Shown: in pieces, positions 32,989-41,315 of the stretch
How the letters are laid out: every line of letters begins with the position of its first letter
How positions within the stretch are numbered: the stretch's first letter is position 1
Assembly: GCA_910589055.1 (NCBI GenBank)
Contig: CAJURN010000007.1
Span: forward strand, 43,612 to 107,611
Length of the DNA stretch: 64,000 nt
Direction: 5' to 3'
Source of the DNA: an uncultured Muribaculaceae bacterium
GTDB lineage: Bacteria > Bacteroidota > Bacteroidia > Bacteroidales > Muribaculaceae
The notes under the pieces: model-generated
The model's database searches: none
What the model saw: the letters and a program-made list of their open reading frames with translations, nothing else
What the model was told of the DNA's origin: nothing
Program-made: the position numbers and the translations under genes

Positions 32989-34248
32989 ATGAATACATTA
33001 CGACATGTATGGCGGCAGATGTTGGCAAACAGGCTCTTTACCGGAATATATATTTTCGGCACGGCCCTGTCGATAGCTTCGGTGCTGCTCATGGGCGCGT
33101 TTCTTTACTCCAAAGTCGCGTCGTTCTATCCAGAAGACAATCGCTCCCGCACGGCTTATATCAACTACGGCGAGGGTATAGATCCCAACAGCGGGGAGCC
33201 GTATTGCGCTTCGCCGATGAATACACGGTTCATTCGGGAGTATCTTTATACACTGAAAACCCCGGATGTTGTTTCGGCCCGTAATATCGACTCACGCCGG
33301 AATTTTGCACGCAAGGCCACGGGAAAGGAAAACATTGCCCTTTCACTTGCCTGGACCGACCCCGGATTCTTTGACGTGTACACCTACCGTTTTGTCGACG
33401 GCAAGCCTTTCAGCAAGGCGGATTTCGAGAGCGGTGTGGCAACGGCGGCAATCTCGCAGACGACGGCTCAGAAAATATTCGGCACGGTCACGGGCGCAGT
33501 CGGCCGTGAAATTGAAATCGACCATCGGAAATACACGGTATGCGGCATATATAAGGACGGATTCGCGATTGCCAATCATTCGTATGCCGATGCGATATTG
33601 CCTTACACCTGCATGCCCGATGAGGTCTCTCGTGGCAACGGCTTCGGAGGTACATTCAAGGTGGTTATACTCGCCGATGATCTTGATGCCGTACGGGAAG
33701 AACTGGCCGTGGCTGCCAAGCGATATAATGAAACCAATGATGAGATGCACGTAGGCTTTGGAAAATCCCCTATATCTCATGTTCGACAAGCTCTTGGCGT
33801 GGATGGAACGTCATTTGGCGGCGACGGCGATATACCGCTTGAACCCATCATGGCATTGTTCATATTGATGCTTATACCCTCGCTTAACCTCAGCGGACTT
33901 ATTTCAGGACGGATGGAAGGACGACTGGTCGAGATGGGTGTGCGCAAGTCATACGGAGCCACCAGCGCCGCGCTGCTGCGCCTTGTGCTTGTGGAGAACT
34001 TTGTGTTCACCTGCGTCGGTGCTCTCGCGGGCTATATTGCGGCGTGGATTCTTTTCCGCTGCGGCATGCTTGCGATATTCATGCCCAATCCTTACGGATA
34101 TTCCCTGGCTATGCCCGATGAAGTGTTTCTCTCGCCCGAGCTCTTCCTTTTTGTTTTTGCGGTTTCTCTTGTGCTGAATCTTCTGTCGGCCTTTGTTCCG
34201 GCATGGATCGCAATGCGGAAGCCTATTGTCTCATCATTGAAAAAATAA
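32989..34248 (+). CDS. ABC transporter permease (MacB/FtsX-like), first copy
   Basis: A 419-aa inner-membrane permease. It has one N-terminal helix (LFTGIYIFGTALSIASVLLMGAF), a periplasmic MacB-type domain of about 230 residues, and three C-terminal helices (MALFILMLIPSLNLSGLIS; LVLVENFVFTCVGALAGYIAAWI; LFLFVFAVSLVLNLLSAFVPAWI). The EMGVRKSYGATS stretch next to a helix is the FtsX signature. It lies 25 bases after the adaptor gene and 6 before the second permease. The two permeases probably form a heterodimer driven by the ATPase encoded at 35581. The substrate is unknown; drugs, peptides and lipids are all possible. Confidence 0.92.
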   Translation: MNTLRHVWRQMLANRLFTGIYIFGTALSIASVLLMGAFLYSKVASFYPEDNRSRTAYINYGEGIDPNSGEPYCASPMNTRFIREYLYTLKTPDVVSARNIDSRRNFARKATGKENIALSLAWTDPGFFDVYTYRFVDGKPFSKADFESGVATAAISQTTAQKIFGTVTGAVGREIEIDHRKYTVCGIYKDGFAIANHSYADAILPYTCMPDEVSRGNGFGGTFKVVILADDLDAVREELAVAAKRYNETNDEMHVGFGKSPISHVRQALGVDGTSFGGDGDIPLEPIMALFILMLIPSLNLSGLISGRMEGRLVEMGVRKSYGATSAALLRLVLVENFVFTCVGALAGYIAAWILFRCGMLAIFMPNPYGYSLAMPDEVFLSPELFLFVFAVSLVLNLLSAFVPAWIAMRKPIVSSLKK

Positions 34249-34254
34249 ACTGTC

Positions 34255-35550
34255 ATGCTGAAGATTACAATAAAAAACCTCCTGCGTCAGGGAGCGCGGA
34301 ATCTGTGGATATTTCTTGAGCTTGTCATTGTCACGCTGGCGATGTGGATTATCATCGAGCCGTTGATTGTCGGACATGCCGACCGGAATCTTCCCTTGGG
34401 TTTTGATGCCGACCGGCTTGCGGTATTGACCGTACACTCGCTTACGCCCGGGGCGGAAGGCTACGTTCAGCAGCCCGACAGCATGGGTTTTGACGATTTC
34501 AACCGTCTGATGATGAAGGTGCGCTCACTGCCGGAAGTTGAATACGCCACTCCGGTCATGGAAATGGAATACCCCGGCTCGTACTTTACGTCAATGATGA
34601 TGTTCGGGCCCGGCGTTCCCGGCGATTCGTTGCTGAGATACCTTACATATTTCACGTATTATCCCGGTCAGGATTATTTTGAGACAATGGGCTTCAAGAG
34701 TATTGATGCCGGCCTTGACACGGAGGCTCTTTCGGCCGAGCCGGTTTCGCAGAGCGGCACCGAGCTTGTCGTTACCCGTACAATCGCCGAGCTGCTGTGG
34801 CCGGGCAAAAAAATCATCGGACTTGAATATGAAGACCGGTGGCAGGGCACAATGCGAATCAAAGGCGTGATTGAAGACTGGCGCCACAACCCTTATCTTC
34901 CGTCGTCGGCTGCTGCGTTGATGCCTATGACAATGGATGAGCCGCTGAGAGATTTCTCTTGTTTGCTGCGCCTGAAATCCGGTGTGGATATGGGAAAATT
35001 CGTTGACTCGCTCAATGAACGTGCCGAGGCTGAAATAAACACCGGAAATTACTTCCTCAGCACATCCGGAACCCTCGGAGAAACCATAATCGAGAACGGA
35101 GAAGTGAACGGTGTGCTCAACTCAATCCGTATGAAGACGGCCATGGCAGTGTTTATCATGCTGAATATTTTCCTCGGCGTGTCGGCAACGTTCTATTTCG
35201 CCACACGCCGCAGGGTCACGGAAATCGGAGTGCATCGCTCCTTCGGCGCTACTGCCGGAAAAATAATCCGCATGCTCATGACTGAGAGCATCGTGCTCGG
35301 TCTGATGTCATTTGTCATCGGAGAGCTGATTCTGCTCAATTTCATAGATACTGTATTCACCTCCTCAATGTCGCGCATGCGCGATGCCCTGCCGATGTAT
35401 GACGTCTGGACGACTGATTTCTGGCCCTGGTTTGCGGTAGTGTCGGCCATCGTGTGCGTACTCCTGCTGATTTGCGTGGCGGTGGGAACATATATTCCGG
35501 CACGCAACATCAGCAAAATCAACCCCGTGGACGCCCTGCGTCATGAATAA
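34255..35550 (+). CDS. ABC transporter permease (MacB/FtsX-like), second copy
   Basis: A 431-aa permease with the same plan as its neighbour: N-terminal helix (LWIFLELVIVTLAMWIIIEPL), periplasmic domain of about 240 residues, and three C-terminal helices (MAVFIMLNIFLGVSATFYF; MTESIVLGLMSFVIGELILL; WFAVVSAIVCVLLLICVAVG). The typical TEIGVHRSFGATAGKI lies between the first and second of these, and the C terminus reads ARNISKINPVDALRHE. It is clearly a paralogue of the preceding permease but diverged. It begins 6 bases after the first permease and ends 30 bases before the ATPase gene. Confidence 0.92.
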   Translation: MLKITIKNLLRQGARNLWIFLELVIVTLAMWIIIEPLIVGHADRNLPLGFDADRLAVLTVHSLTPGAEGYVQQPDSMGFDDFNRLMMKVRSLPEVEYATPVMEMEYPGSYFTSMMMFGPGVPGDSLLRYLTYFTYYPGQDYFETMGFKSIDAGLDTEALSAEPVSQSGTELVVTRTIAELLWPGKKIIGLEYEDRWQGTMRIKGVIEDWRHNPYLPSSAAALMPMTMDEPLRDFSCLLRLKSGVDMGKFVDSLNERAEAEINTGNYFLSTSGTLGETIIENGEVNGVLNSIRMKTAMAVFIMLNIFLGVSATFYFATRRRVTEIGVHRSFGATAGKIIRMLMTESIVLGLMSFVIGELILLNFIDTVFTSSMSRMRDALPMYDVWTTDFWPWFAVVSAIVCVLLLICVAVGTYIPARNISKINPVDALRHE

Positions 35551-35580
35551 AACATAGAAAACTCTTTAAAACGAAATATT

Positions 35581-36249
35581 ATGATTAAGCTAACCGACAT
35601 AAACAAGACATACCGTACAAAAACCATCGAGACGCATGCGCTCGAAAATGTCTCTCTCCACGTTGCTCCGGGCGAATTTCTCAGTATCATGGGACCGTCG
35701 GGCTGTGGAAAATCCACACTTATGAACATCATGGGATTGCTCGATACACCCACATCCGGAACAGTGGAAATCGAGGGAAAACTCGTGTCAGAAATGAAGG
35801 ACAGGATGATGGCACGCTTCCGCAACGAGACTCTCGGATTCATATTCCAGAGCTTTCATCTTATTCCCACATTGAGCGTGCTCGACAACGTGACTCTCCC
35901 GCTTCTTTACCGCCACGGCTTCCACGGCAGCAAGAAGGAGCTTGCGCGTGAGGCACTCGAAAAGGTCGGACTCGCCCACAGGATGCATCATTATCCTACG
36001 CAACTGTCGGGCGGTCAGGCACAGCGCGTTGCCATTGCGCGTGCAATCGTAGGTAATCCCAAAATCATTCTTGCCGACGAACCGTGCGGCAACCTTGATT
36101 CCACGATGAGTACCGAAATCATGAATATTCTCCATGACCTCAACCGCACCGAAGGCCGCACAATCGTGATGGTGACGCACAATGAGGCTCAGGCCCGTGA
36201 AACCGACCGTGTTGTACATTTCTTCGACGGACGTCAGGTAACGATATGA
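35581..36249 (+). CDS. ABC transporter ATP-binding protein (MacB/LolD type)
   Basis: A 222-aa ATPase with every motif in place: Walker A GPSGCGKSTL, Q-loop LGFIFQSFHLIPTLSVLDNV, signature LSGGQAQRVAIARA, Walker B IILADEPCGNLDS and H-loop VMVTHNEAQA. The length and the DTPTSGTVEIEG text place it with the MacB/LolD/FtsE class, which powers mechanotransmission permeases. It lies directly after the two permeases, and its stop overlaps the TolC-like gene by four bases (ATGA). Confidence 0.95.
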   Translation: MIKLTDINKTYRTKTIETHALENVSLHVAPGEFLSIMGPSGCGKSTLMNIMGLLDTPTSGTVEIEGKLVSEMKDRMMARFRNETLGFIFQSFHLIPTLSVLDNVTLPLLYRHGFHGSKKELAREALEKVGLAHRMHHYPTQLSGGQAQRVAIARAIVGNPKIILADEPCGNLDSTMSTEIMNILHDLNRTEGRTIVMVTHNEAQARETDRVVHFFDGRQVTI

Positions 36250-37754
36250 AACAGACAAAACAAATACTGAATACAATACTAATGCTGATTTCGACAATCT
36301 GTGTGCCGGCGACTGCGATAGCCTCCGGCACAGAGGTTGGCGATACAATCCGGCTTGACCTCGACCGCACTATCGCATTGGCGCGCACACGAAGTGTCGA
36401 GGCCTCCACTGCGTTAAACGAACTGCGCACCTCCTATTGGCAGTACCGTACTTTCAGGGCTGAATTGCTTCCGGAAATCACTTTCCGCGCCACTGTGCCT
36501 TCGTACAACCGGCGGTTTTCAAGCTATCAGAATTCCGATGGCTCATATTCATTCGTCCACGACGATAATCTCTATCTCACCGGATCCGTCAGCCTTTCGC
36601 AGCGTATCTGGCTCACGGGCGGTACTGTGTCGCTTACGTCGAGTCTTGACTGGCGGCGTCAGCTAAGCGGTATCAAAAACAACAGCTTCATGTCAATCCC
36701 GGTGGCGCTGACTCTCAATCAGCCCTTATTTGCCGTAAACGACGTGAAGTGGGACCGCAAGATTGAGCCTGTGCGATATGAGGAAGCGCTTGCTAATTTC
36801 ATAAGCGACACGGAAGCCGTGGCAATGACGGCGGTGAACTATTACTTTGAGCTGTTGCTTGCCAAGGAGGCTGTGGCATGTTCAAGGCAGAACATGAATA
36901 ATGCCGAAAAATTGCTTGAGGTGGCGAAGGCCAAGCGTGCGATGGGGCAGATAAGCGAGAACGACCTCCTGCAGATTGAGCTTAGCCTGCTCACGGCCCG
37001 TTCGGAACTCATCGAGAACGAGAGCACGCTGCGCAGCTCCACATTCCAGCTCGCGTCTTTTTTAGGATTCGACGACAGCCGACCTATCGAGCTTGAGATG
37101 CCCGGCAGACTTTCGGAAAAACCGGTTGTCTATGCCGAGGCGCTTGACTATGCGATGCAGAACAATGCTTTTTCAAAGAATATCCGTCGCAGGCAGCTTG
37201 AAGCCGACTATGATGTGGCTAAGGCCAAGGGCGACATGAAGCAGATAAATCTGATTGCCCAGATTGGCTACACGGGTACCGACCGCGATATTTCGGATGC
37301 GTACCGCAATCTGCGTGACAACCGTGTTGTGGAAATCGGCGTGGCGATTCCGATTCTCGACTGGGGTAAACGTCGCGCGGCTGTAAAGGTGGCCGAGAGC
37401 CGTCGTGAACTTACGGAGAATACTCTGCGCAAGGAGTCGATGGATTTCAACCGCAACCTTTTTGTGCTTGTGGAGCGTTTCAACAATCAGAAAGAGCAGT
37501 TGCGCCTCGCCGACAGAGCGAGCGAGATTGCCACACGACGATATGAAACCAATGTGGAAACTTTTATGGTGGGGCGCATATCGACCCTCGACCTCAACGA
37601 CTCACAGGAGAGCAAGGATTCGGCCCGGCGCAAGGACATCAATGAACTTTTCTATTATTGGTATTATTATTACCAACTGCGCAACATAACTCTATGGGAT
37701 TTTGAGAACGCCCGACCCATAGAAGCCGACATCGAGGAAATACTGAAAAATTAG
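36246..37754 (+). CDS. TolC-family outer-membrane efflux protein
   Basis: A 502-aa outer-membrane channel. A signal peptide (about 1-27, QILNTILMLISTICVPATAIA) is followed by two repeats of the OEP domain with long coiled-coil helices (about 40-240 and 260-480), including VAMTAVNYYFELLLAKEAVAC and LVERFNNQKEQLRLADRASEI. It starts within the ATPase gene (4-base overlap) and ends the efflux operon, and would form the exit duct for the adaptor and permeases. A repeat element begins directly after its stop codon (37755-37861). Confidence 0.93.
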   Translation: MKQTKQILNTILMLISTICVPATAIASGTEVGDTIRLDLDRTIALARTRSVEASTALNELRTSYWQYRTFRAELLPEITFRATVPSYNRRFSSYQNSDGSYSFVHDDNLYLTGSVSLSQRIWLTGGTVSLTSSLDWRRQLSGIKNNSFMSIPVALTLNQPLFAVNDVKWDRKIEPVRYEEALANFISDTEAVAMTAVNYYFELLLAKEAVACSRQNMNNAEKLLEVAKAKRAMGQISENDLLQIELSLLTARSELIENESTLRSSTFQLASFLGFDDSRPIELEMPGRLSEKPVVYAEALDYAMQNNAFSKNIRRRQLEADYDVAKAKGDMKQINLIAQIGYTGTDRDISDAYRNLRDNRVVEIGVAIPILDWGKRRAAVKVAESRRELTENTLRKESMDFNRNLFVLVERFNNQKEQLRLADRASEIATRRYETNVETFMVGRISTLDLNDSQESKDSARRKDINELFYYWYYYYQLRNITLWDFENARPIEADIEEILKN

Positions 37755-37861
37755 GCAATATAGGCAAAGATGGCAAAAAGGCAAGATAAAAGTTTTCTTT
37801 ACGTAATGCACGGTAGTCGGTATTATCTTGCCTGCCGAAGGCAATTGCCTTTTTAACCTCT
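37755..37861 (+). repeat. Intergenic repeat with variable centre, copy 2
   Basis: Begins right after the TAG at 37752-37754: GGCAAAGATGGCAAAAAGGC, AAGATAAAA, 35 unique bases, then the 32-base block 37830-37861 (CTTGCCTGCCGAAGG through TTTTTAACC) that is the exact reverse complement of 17360-17391. The outer AAAAAGGCAA and TTGCCTTTTT can pair across the variable part, and the inner AAGGCAATTGCCTT is itself a palindrome followed by T. Confidence 0.78.
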
Positions 37862-37870
37862 TTTTTCCTA

Positions 37871-37983
37871 AAACAAATTTTGCATTGCGCTTACTTAATC
37901 GTATTTTTGGCTGTTGCCTTAAATACTCACGTTCGGCAATGCTAAAATAAATTTTGCATTGCACTCACTTAATCGTATTTTTG
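37871..37983 (+). repeat. Two tandem promoter-bearing palindromic repeats, copy at 37.9 kb
   Basis: Two units 74 bases apart. Unit 1: TTTG (37879-37882), 19 bases, TATTTTTG (37902-37909). Unit 2: TTTG (37953-37956), 19 bases, TATTTTTG (37976-37983). Both contain CATTGC-CT-ACTTAATCG between the boxes. GGCAATGC and GCATTGC flank an AAAATAAATTTT core, so each unit is an inverted repeat. Unit 2 ends five bases before the ATG of the NtrC-type gene. Related copies: 18764-18840 and 56072-56154. Confidence 0.8.
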
Positions 37984-37987
37984 TCAT

Positions 37988-39343
37988 ATGATTTTGGTTA
38001 TTGATGATGACCCGACAATACTCTCTTCGCTGAAGATTCTGCTCACTCACAGCGGCTATGAGATCAAGGCTGTTTCCTCGCCTGAGGAAGCGGTGGATGT
38101 GGTGCGTGCCGTCACTCCCGAGCTGGTACTGATGGATATGAACTATTCGCGCTCGACATCCGGACAGGAAGGGCTGATACTGCTGAAGCAGATTCACATA
38201 TTCCGCCCGAAGGTGCCTGTTATTCTCATGACCGCCTGGGGAAGCATCGAGCTTGCCGTGGAGGGCATGAGGGAAGGCGCTTTCGATTTTGTAACCAAAC
38301 CGTGGGACAACCGGAGGCTTCTCGACCGTATTGCAACGGCGATAAGTCTTTCCGGCGGAGAATCTCCGTCTGAGAAGTCTCTGTCGAAAGCGGGTGGTGG
38401 TTTCGTACGGGACAGAATCATTGGCAGAAGTCCGGCATTGGATAAGCTGCTGGAGACCGCGGCAAGAGTGGCCCCCACCAATGCCGCGATTCTTATCACA
38501 GGCGAGAGCGGCACGGGAAAGGAACTTATTGCCGAAGCGATACACAACAACAGCAACCGTGCCGGAAAGCCGTTTGTAAAGGTCAATCTCGGAGGTATTT
38601 CCCAATCGCTTTTTGAAAGCGAGATGTTCGGTCATGTCAAGGGCGCTTTCACCGGTGCTGTGACCGATAGGATAGGGCGCTTTGCCGCCGCCGACGGAGG
38701 CACGATTTTTCTTGATGAGATAGGCGAACTTGATCTGTCTTCGCAGGTGAAGATGCTCCGTGTGCTTCAGGAGCAGACTTTCGAGCCGCTCGGGTCGAGC
38801 CGTTCCGTGCGAGTGGATGTGCGCATAATCTGCGCCACTAATGCCGACCTGCCCGCGATGGTAGCTGCGCGTCAGTTCCGCGAGGATCTGTTTTACCGCA
38901 TCAATCTTGTAACGCTATCCGTGCCGCCGCTTCGCGAGCGCTCGGGCGATATTCCTGCGCTCGCACGCCATTTCGCACGTCAGTTGCGGGAATCTTCACC
39001 CGGGGTGGGTGATGTTGAAATATCACGCTCGGCCGAGCAATGGCTGTGCCGTCAGCCTTTTCCCGGTAATATCCGTGAGCTGAAAAATCTGGTCGAGCGC
39101 ACAATTCTTGTTTCGGGAAAGGACATTCTCGATGCCGAGGATTTCAGCGCTTTTCCATCGCCACATGCCTCCGATGTCGCGGAATCATCATCGGAAACGG
39201 GTACGCTGGAAGATGTCGAACGCCGGAGGATTCTCGCAGCCGTCAAGGAGTCGGCCGGAAATCTCTCGCGTGCGGCCTCGATTCTCGGAATCAGCCGCGG
39301 CGCTCTCTACCGCCGTCTGGAAAAATATGGCATTGACACATGA
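37988..39343 (+). CDS. NtrC-family sigma-54-dependent response regulator
   Basis: A 451-aa enhancer-binding protein. Receiver: VIDDDP, phospho-acceptor Asp50 in LVLMDMN, Lys in FVTKPWDN. Central AAA+ domain: Walker A GESGTGKELIAEAIH, the sigma-54-contacting GAFTGA loop in GHVKGAFTGAVTD, Walker B GGTIFLDEIGEL, and REDLFYRINLVT. C terminus: Fis-type helix-turn-helix GNLSRAASILGISRGALYRRL. It lies directly after the efflux operon and four bases overlap the kinase gene. The site at 31585-31669 is a good candidate target. Transcription from the nearest promoter would begin almost at the ATG (leaderless). Confidence 0.96.
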   Translation: MILVIDDDPTILSSLKILLTHSGYEIKAVSSPEEAVDVVRAVTPELVLMDMNYSRSTSGQEGLILLKQIHIFRPKVPVILMTAWGSIELAVEGMREGAFDFVTKPWDNRRLLDRIATAISLSGGESPSEKSLSKAGGGFVRDRIIGRSPALDKLLETAARVAPTNAAILITGESGTGKELIAEAIHNNSNRAGKPFVKVNLGGISQSLFESEMFGHVKGAFTGAVTDRIGRFAAADGGTIFLDEIGELDLSSQVKMLRVLQEQTFEPLGSSRSVRVDVRIICATNADLPAMVAARQFREDLFYRINLVTLSVPPLRERSGDIPALARHFARQLRESSPGVGDVEISRSAEQWLCRQPFPGNIRELKNLVERTILVSGKDILDAEDFSAFPSPHASDVAESSSETGTLEDVERRRILAAVKESAGNLSRAASILGISRGALYRRLEKYGIDT

Positions 39344-40641
39344 GCACGCGCCTGTTTCTGATAATTTATCTCATTGTGGCATTGCCAATCTATGGCATTG
39401 GCATGTATCTGTCGCACCCCTCTCGGATGCCGCTGTTCTACTGCTGTGAGATTCTGTTTGTGCTCAATATCGTTTTCGGCATAGTCTTCTTCCGCAGGGT
39501 CATGTGTCCGCTCGATGTGCTTCAGGGCGGAATGGCTTTGCTTAAGACGCGGGAATGGAATGTATCGCTGTCGAGAGTAGGCCAGCCGGAGGCGGATGCG
39601 GTGGTGGATGTGTTCAACAACATGATCAGCCGCCTGCACAGTCTCAACGTCACCAATGCCGAGCAGCGGCATTTCCTCGCCTTGCTCGTGGAGGCTTGTC
39701 CCGTGGGAATAATAGTGTGTGGATTCGACGGCGTTATCAAAACCATCAATCCCTATGCCCTGCAATTCATCACAGCTTCGTGTGGCGACCAACTGTCGGG
39801 TACCGAAGGAGAGCTTGCCCGCAGGCTTTCCGCAATGGAGCCTTCCACATCGTGTCTGCTCCGCCTTGCCGACGGGCATATACTCAGTTGCACCTGCCGA
39901 CGCTTTATGGAAAACGGCGTTTCAAATACGTTCTATATTATCGAGAATATAACCGAGGCTGTCGGCTTGGCCGAAAAGGAGGCTTACGGAAAACTTATCC
40001 GTGTGATATCGCATGAGGTCAACAACTCGGTTGCGGGACTCACCACGGCCATGGAAATGATTGGAGAGCTGTTGCCTGAGGATATGAAGCGTGCCGGCGT
40101 CGACAGCCTTGTGGCTTCGTGTTCCGACCGTGCCAAGTCGCTCAGCTCGTTTATAGCACGCTTCGCTCAGGTTGTCAAGCTACCCGAGCCGTCATGTATC
40201 GAGCTTAACCTCGGCGCCTTCATCGAGTCGATGCGCCCGTTTCTTGAAAGCATGTGCTCAAGCCGCAACATCAACTTCCGGCTCGAGACGGCGGACTCCG
40301 GTCCGCTTATAAGCGCCGACCCTGTTATGCTGGAGCAGGTGATGATAAATGTTGTGAAAAATGCCTGCGAGAGCATCGGTCGCGACGGCAATGTAAGCAT
40401 ATATGTATCTGAGACAGCGCCTGAGCTGACTGTGACTGACGACGGCCCCGGAATCCCGCCCGGCAAGGCGGAAATGATGTTTGTGCCGTTCTACACCGAC
40501 AAGCCCGAAGGGCAGGGCATAGGGCTTACGCTCGTCAGGGAGATTTTACGCCGCCACAATGCCGGATTCGACCTCTCTACCTCCGGTGGACTGACACGTT
40601 TTTCAATCACCTTCCCTCACTCGCACACGGGCGGTATGTAG
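39340..40641 (+). CDS. Sensor histidine kinase (NtrY-like)
   Basis: A 433-aa kinase that should phosphorylate the adjacent NtrC-type regulator. Two N-terminal membrane helices (LFLIIYLIVALPIYGIGMYL; LFYCCEILFVLNIVFGIVFF) have almost no periplasmic loop, so sensing is probably cytoplasmic or membrane-internal. HAMP-like and PAS-like regions (about 55-215) follow. The H-box is KLIRVISHEVNNSVAGL, with His followed by EVNNS instead of the common ELRTP; the ATPase part has NVVKNACES, DDGPGIPPG and GQGIGLTLV. Its last 25 bases overlap the convergent znuC gene. Confidence 0.94.
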   Translation: MSTRLFLIIYLIVALPIYGIGMYLSHPSRMPLFYCCEILFVLNIVFGIVFFRRVMCPLDVLQGGMALLKTREWNVSLSRVGQPEADAVVDVFNNMISRLHSLNVTNAEQRHFLALLVEACPVGIIVCGFDGVIKTINPYALQFITASCGDQLSGTEGELARRLSAMEPSTSCLLRLADGHILSCTCRRFMENGVSNTFYIIENITEAVGLAEKEAYGKLIRVISHEVNNSVAGLTTAMEMIGELLPEDMKRAGVDSLVASCSDRAKSLSSFIARFAQVVKLPEPSCIELNLGAFIESMRPFLESMCSSRNINFRLETADSGPLISADPVMLEQVMINVVKNACESIGRDGNVSIYVSETAPELTVTDDGPGIPPGKAEMMFVPFYTDKPEGQGIGLTLVREILRRHNAGFDLSTSGGLTRFSITFPHSHTGGM

Positions 40642-41315
40642 TGGTGTGCGGCGTGACATTCGGTGAGGGTGCGGTCGATGATGATGTGGCGGTTTGCCAT
40701 TGATGCGATTGACGACAGTTCGTGCGACACGAGCAGGATTGTGGTGTGTGTGGAAAGTTCCTTGATGATTTCGTAGAGACGTGCTTCGAAGCGCTTGTCG
40801 ATGTAGCTGAGAGGCTCGTCAAGAACAAGAATGTCGGGGCGGCGGATTATGGCGCGGCCGAACAGGGTGCGTTGCAGTTGTCCGCCCGAAAGTTGCCCGA
40901 TGGGGCGGCGTCGCAGGTCTTCCATTCCGATAAGCCGCAGGGTTTCGCTGACGAGACTGTCCTTGTCGTCAGCTTTCTCCATCATGAGACCCGACGCCAC
41001 TGTTTCTTCCACGGATATGGGAAAGTGCGAATCAATTGTGTTTTTTTGCGGCAGGTATCCGAATTTTGGCTGTGCCGATGTGGAATGTCCGTTCTCGAAG
41101 TATTTCACAGAGCCTGCCGAGGGTTTCAGCAGGCCGAGAATGATGCGCATGAGAGTAGTCTTGCCGCCGCCGTTAGGGCCGGTGATGGCAAGGAAATCAC
41201 CTTTGCCTACACAGAGGCTCACATCGTCGAGAACCATGCGGTTTTCGCGGCGCATGCTCACGTGGCTTACCTCAATAAGTGGCAGCCGCAGGTCTTTATT
41301 TTTCAAGTTCGCCAC
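40617..41315 (-). CDS. znuC: Metal ABC transporter ATP-binding protein (ZnuC-like)
   Basis: An ATPase of about 232 aa with Walker A GPNGGGKTTL, signature LSGGQLQRTLFGRAI, Walker B ILVLDEPLSYIDK and the H-loop LLVSHELSSI. The Gly-Pro-Asn-Gly-Gly-Gly form and its place next to a ZnuA-like lipoprotein point to zinc or manganese import. The start is uncertain: GTG 41315 or TTG 41306 both lie just inside znuA; an ATG at 41369 would overlap znuA by 74 bases and is less likely. Its 3' end overlaps the convergent kinase gene. No permease gene follows. Confidence 0.88.
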   Translation of the reverse strand: MANLKNKDLRLPLIEVSHVSMRRENRMVLDDVSLCVGKGDFLAITGPNGGGKTTLMRIILGLLKPSAGSVKYFENGHSTSAQPKFGYLPQKNTIDSHFPISVEETVASGLMMEKADDKDSLVSETLRLIGMEDLRRRPIGQLSGGQLQRTLFGRAIIRRPDILVLDEPLSYIDKRFEARLYEIIKELSTHTTILLVSHELSSIASMANRHIIIDRTLTECHAAHHYIPPVCE

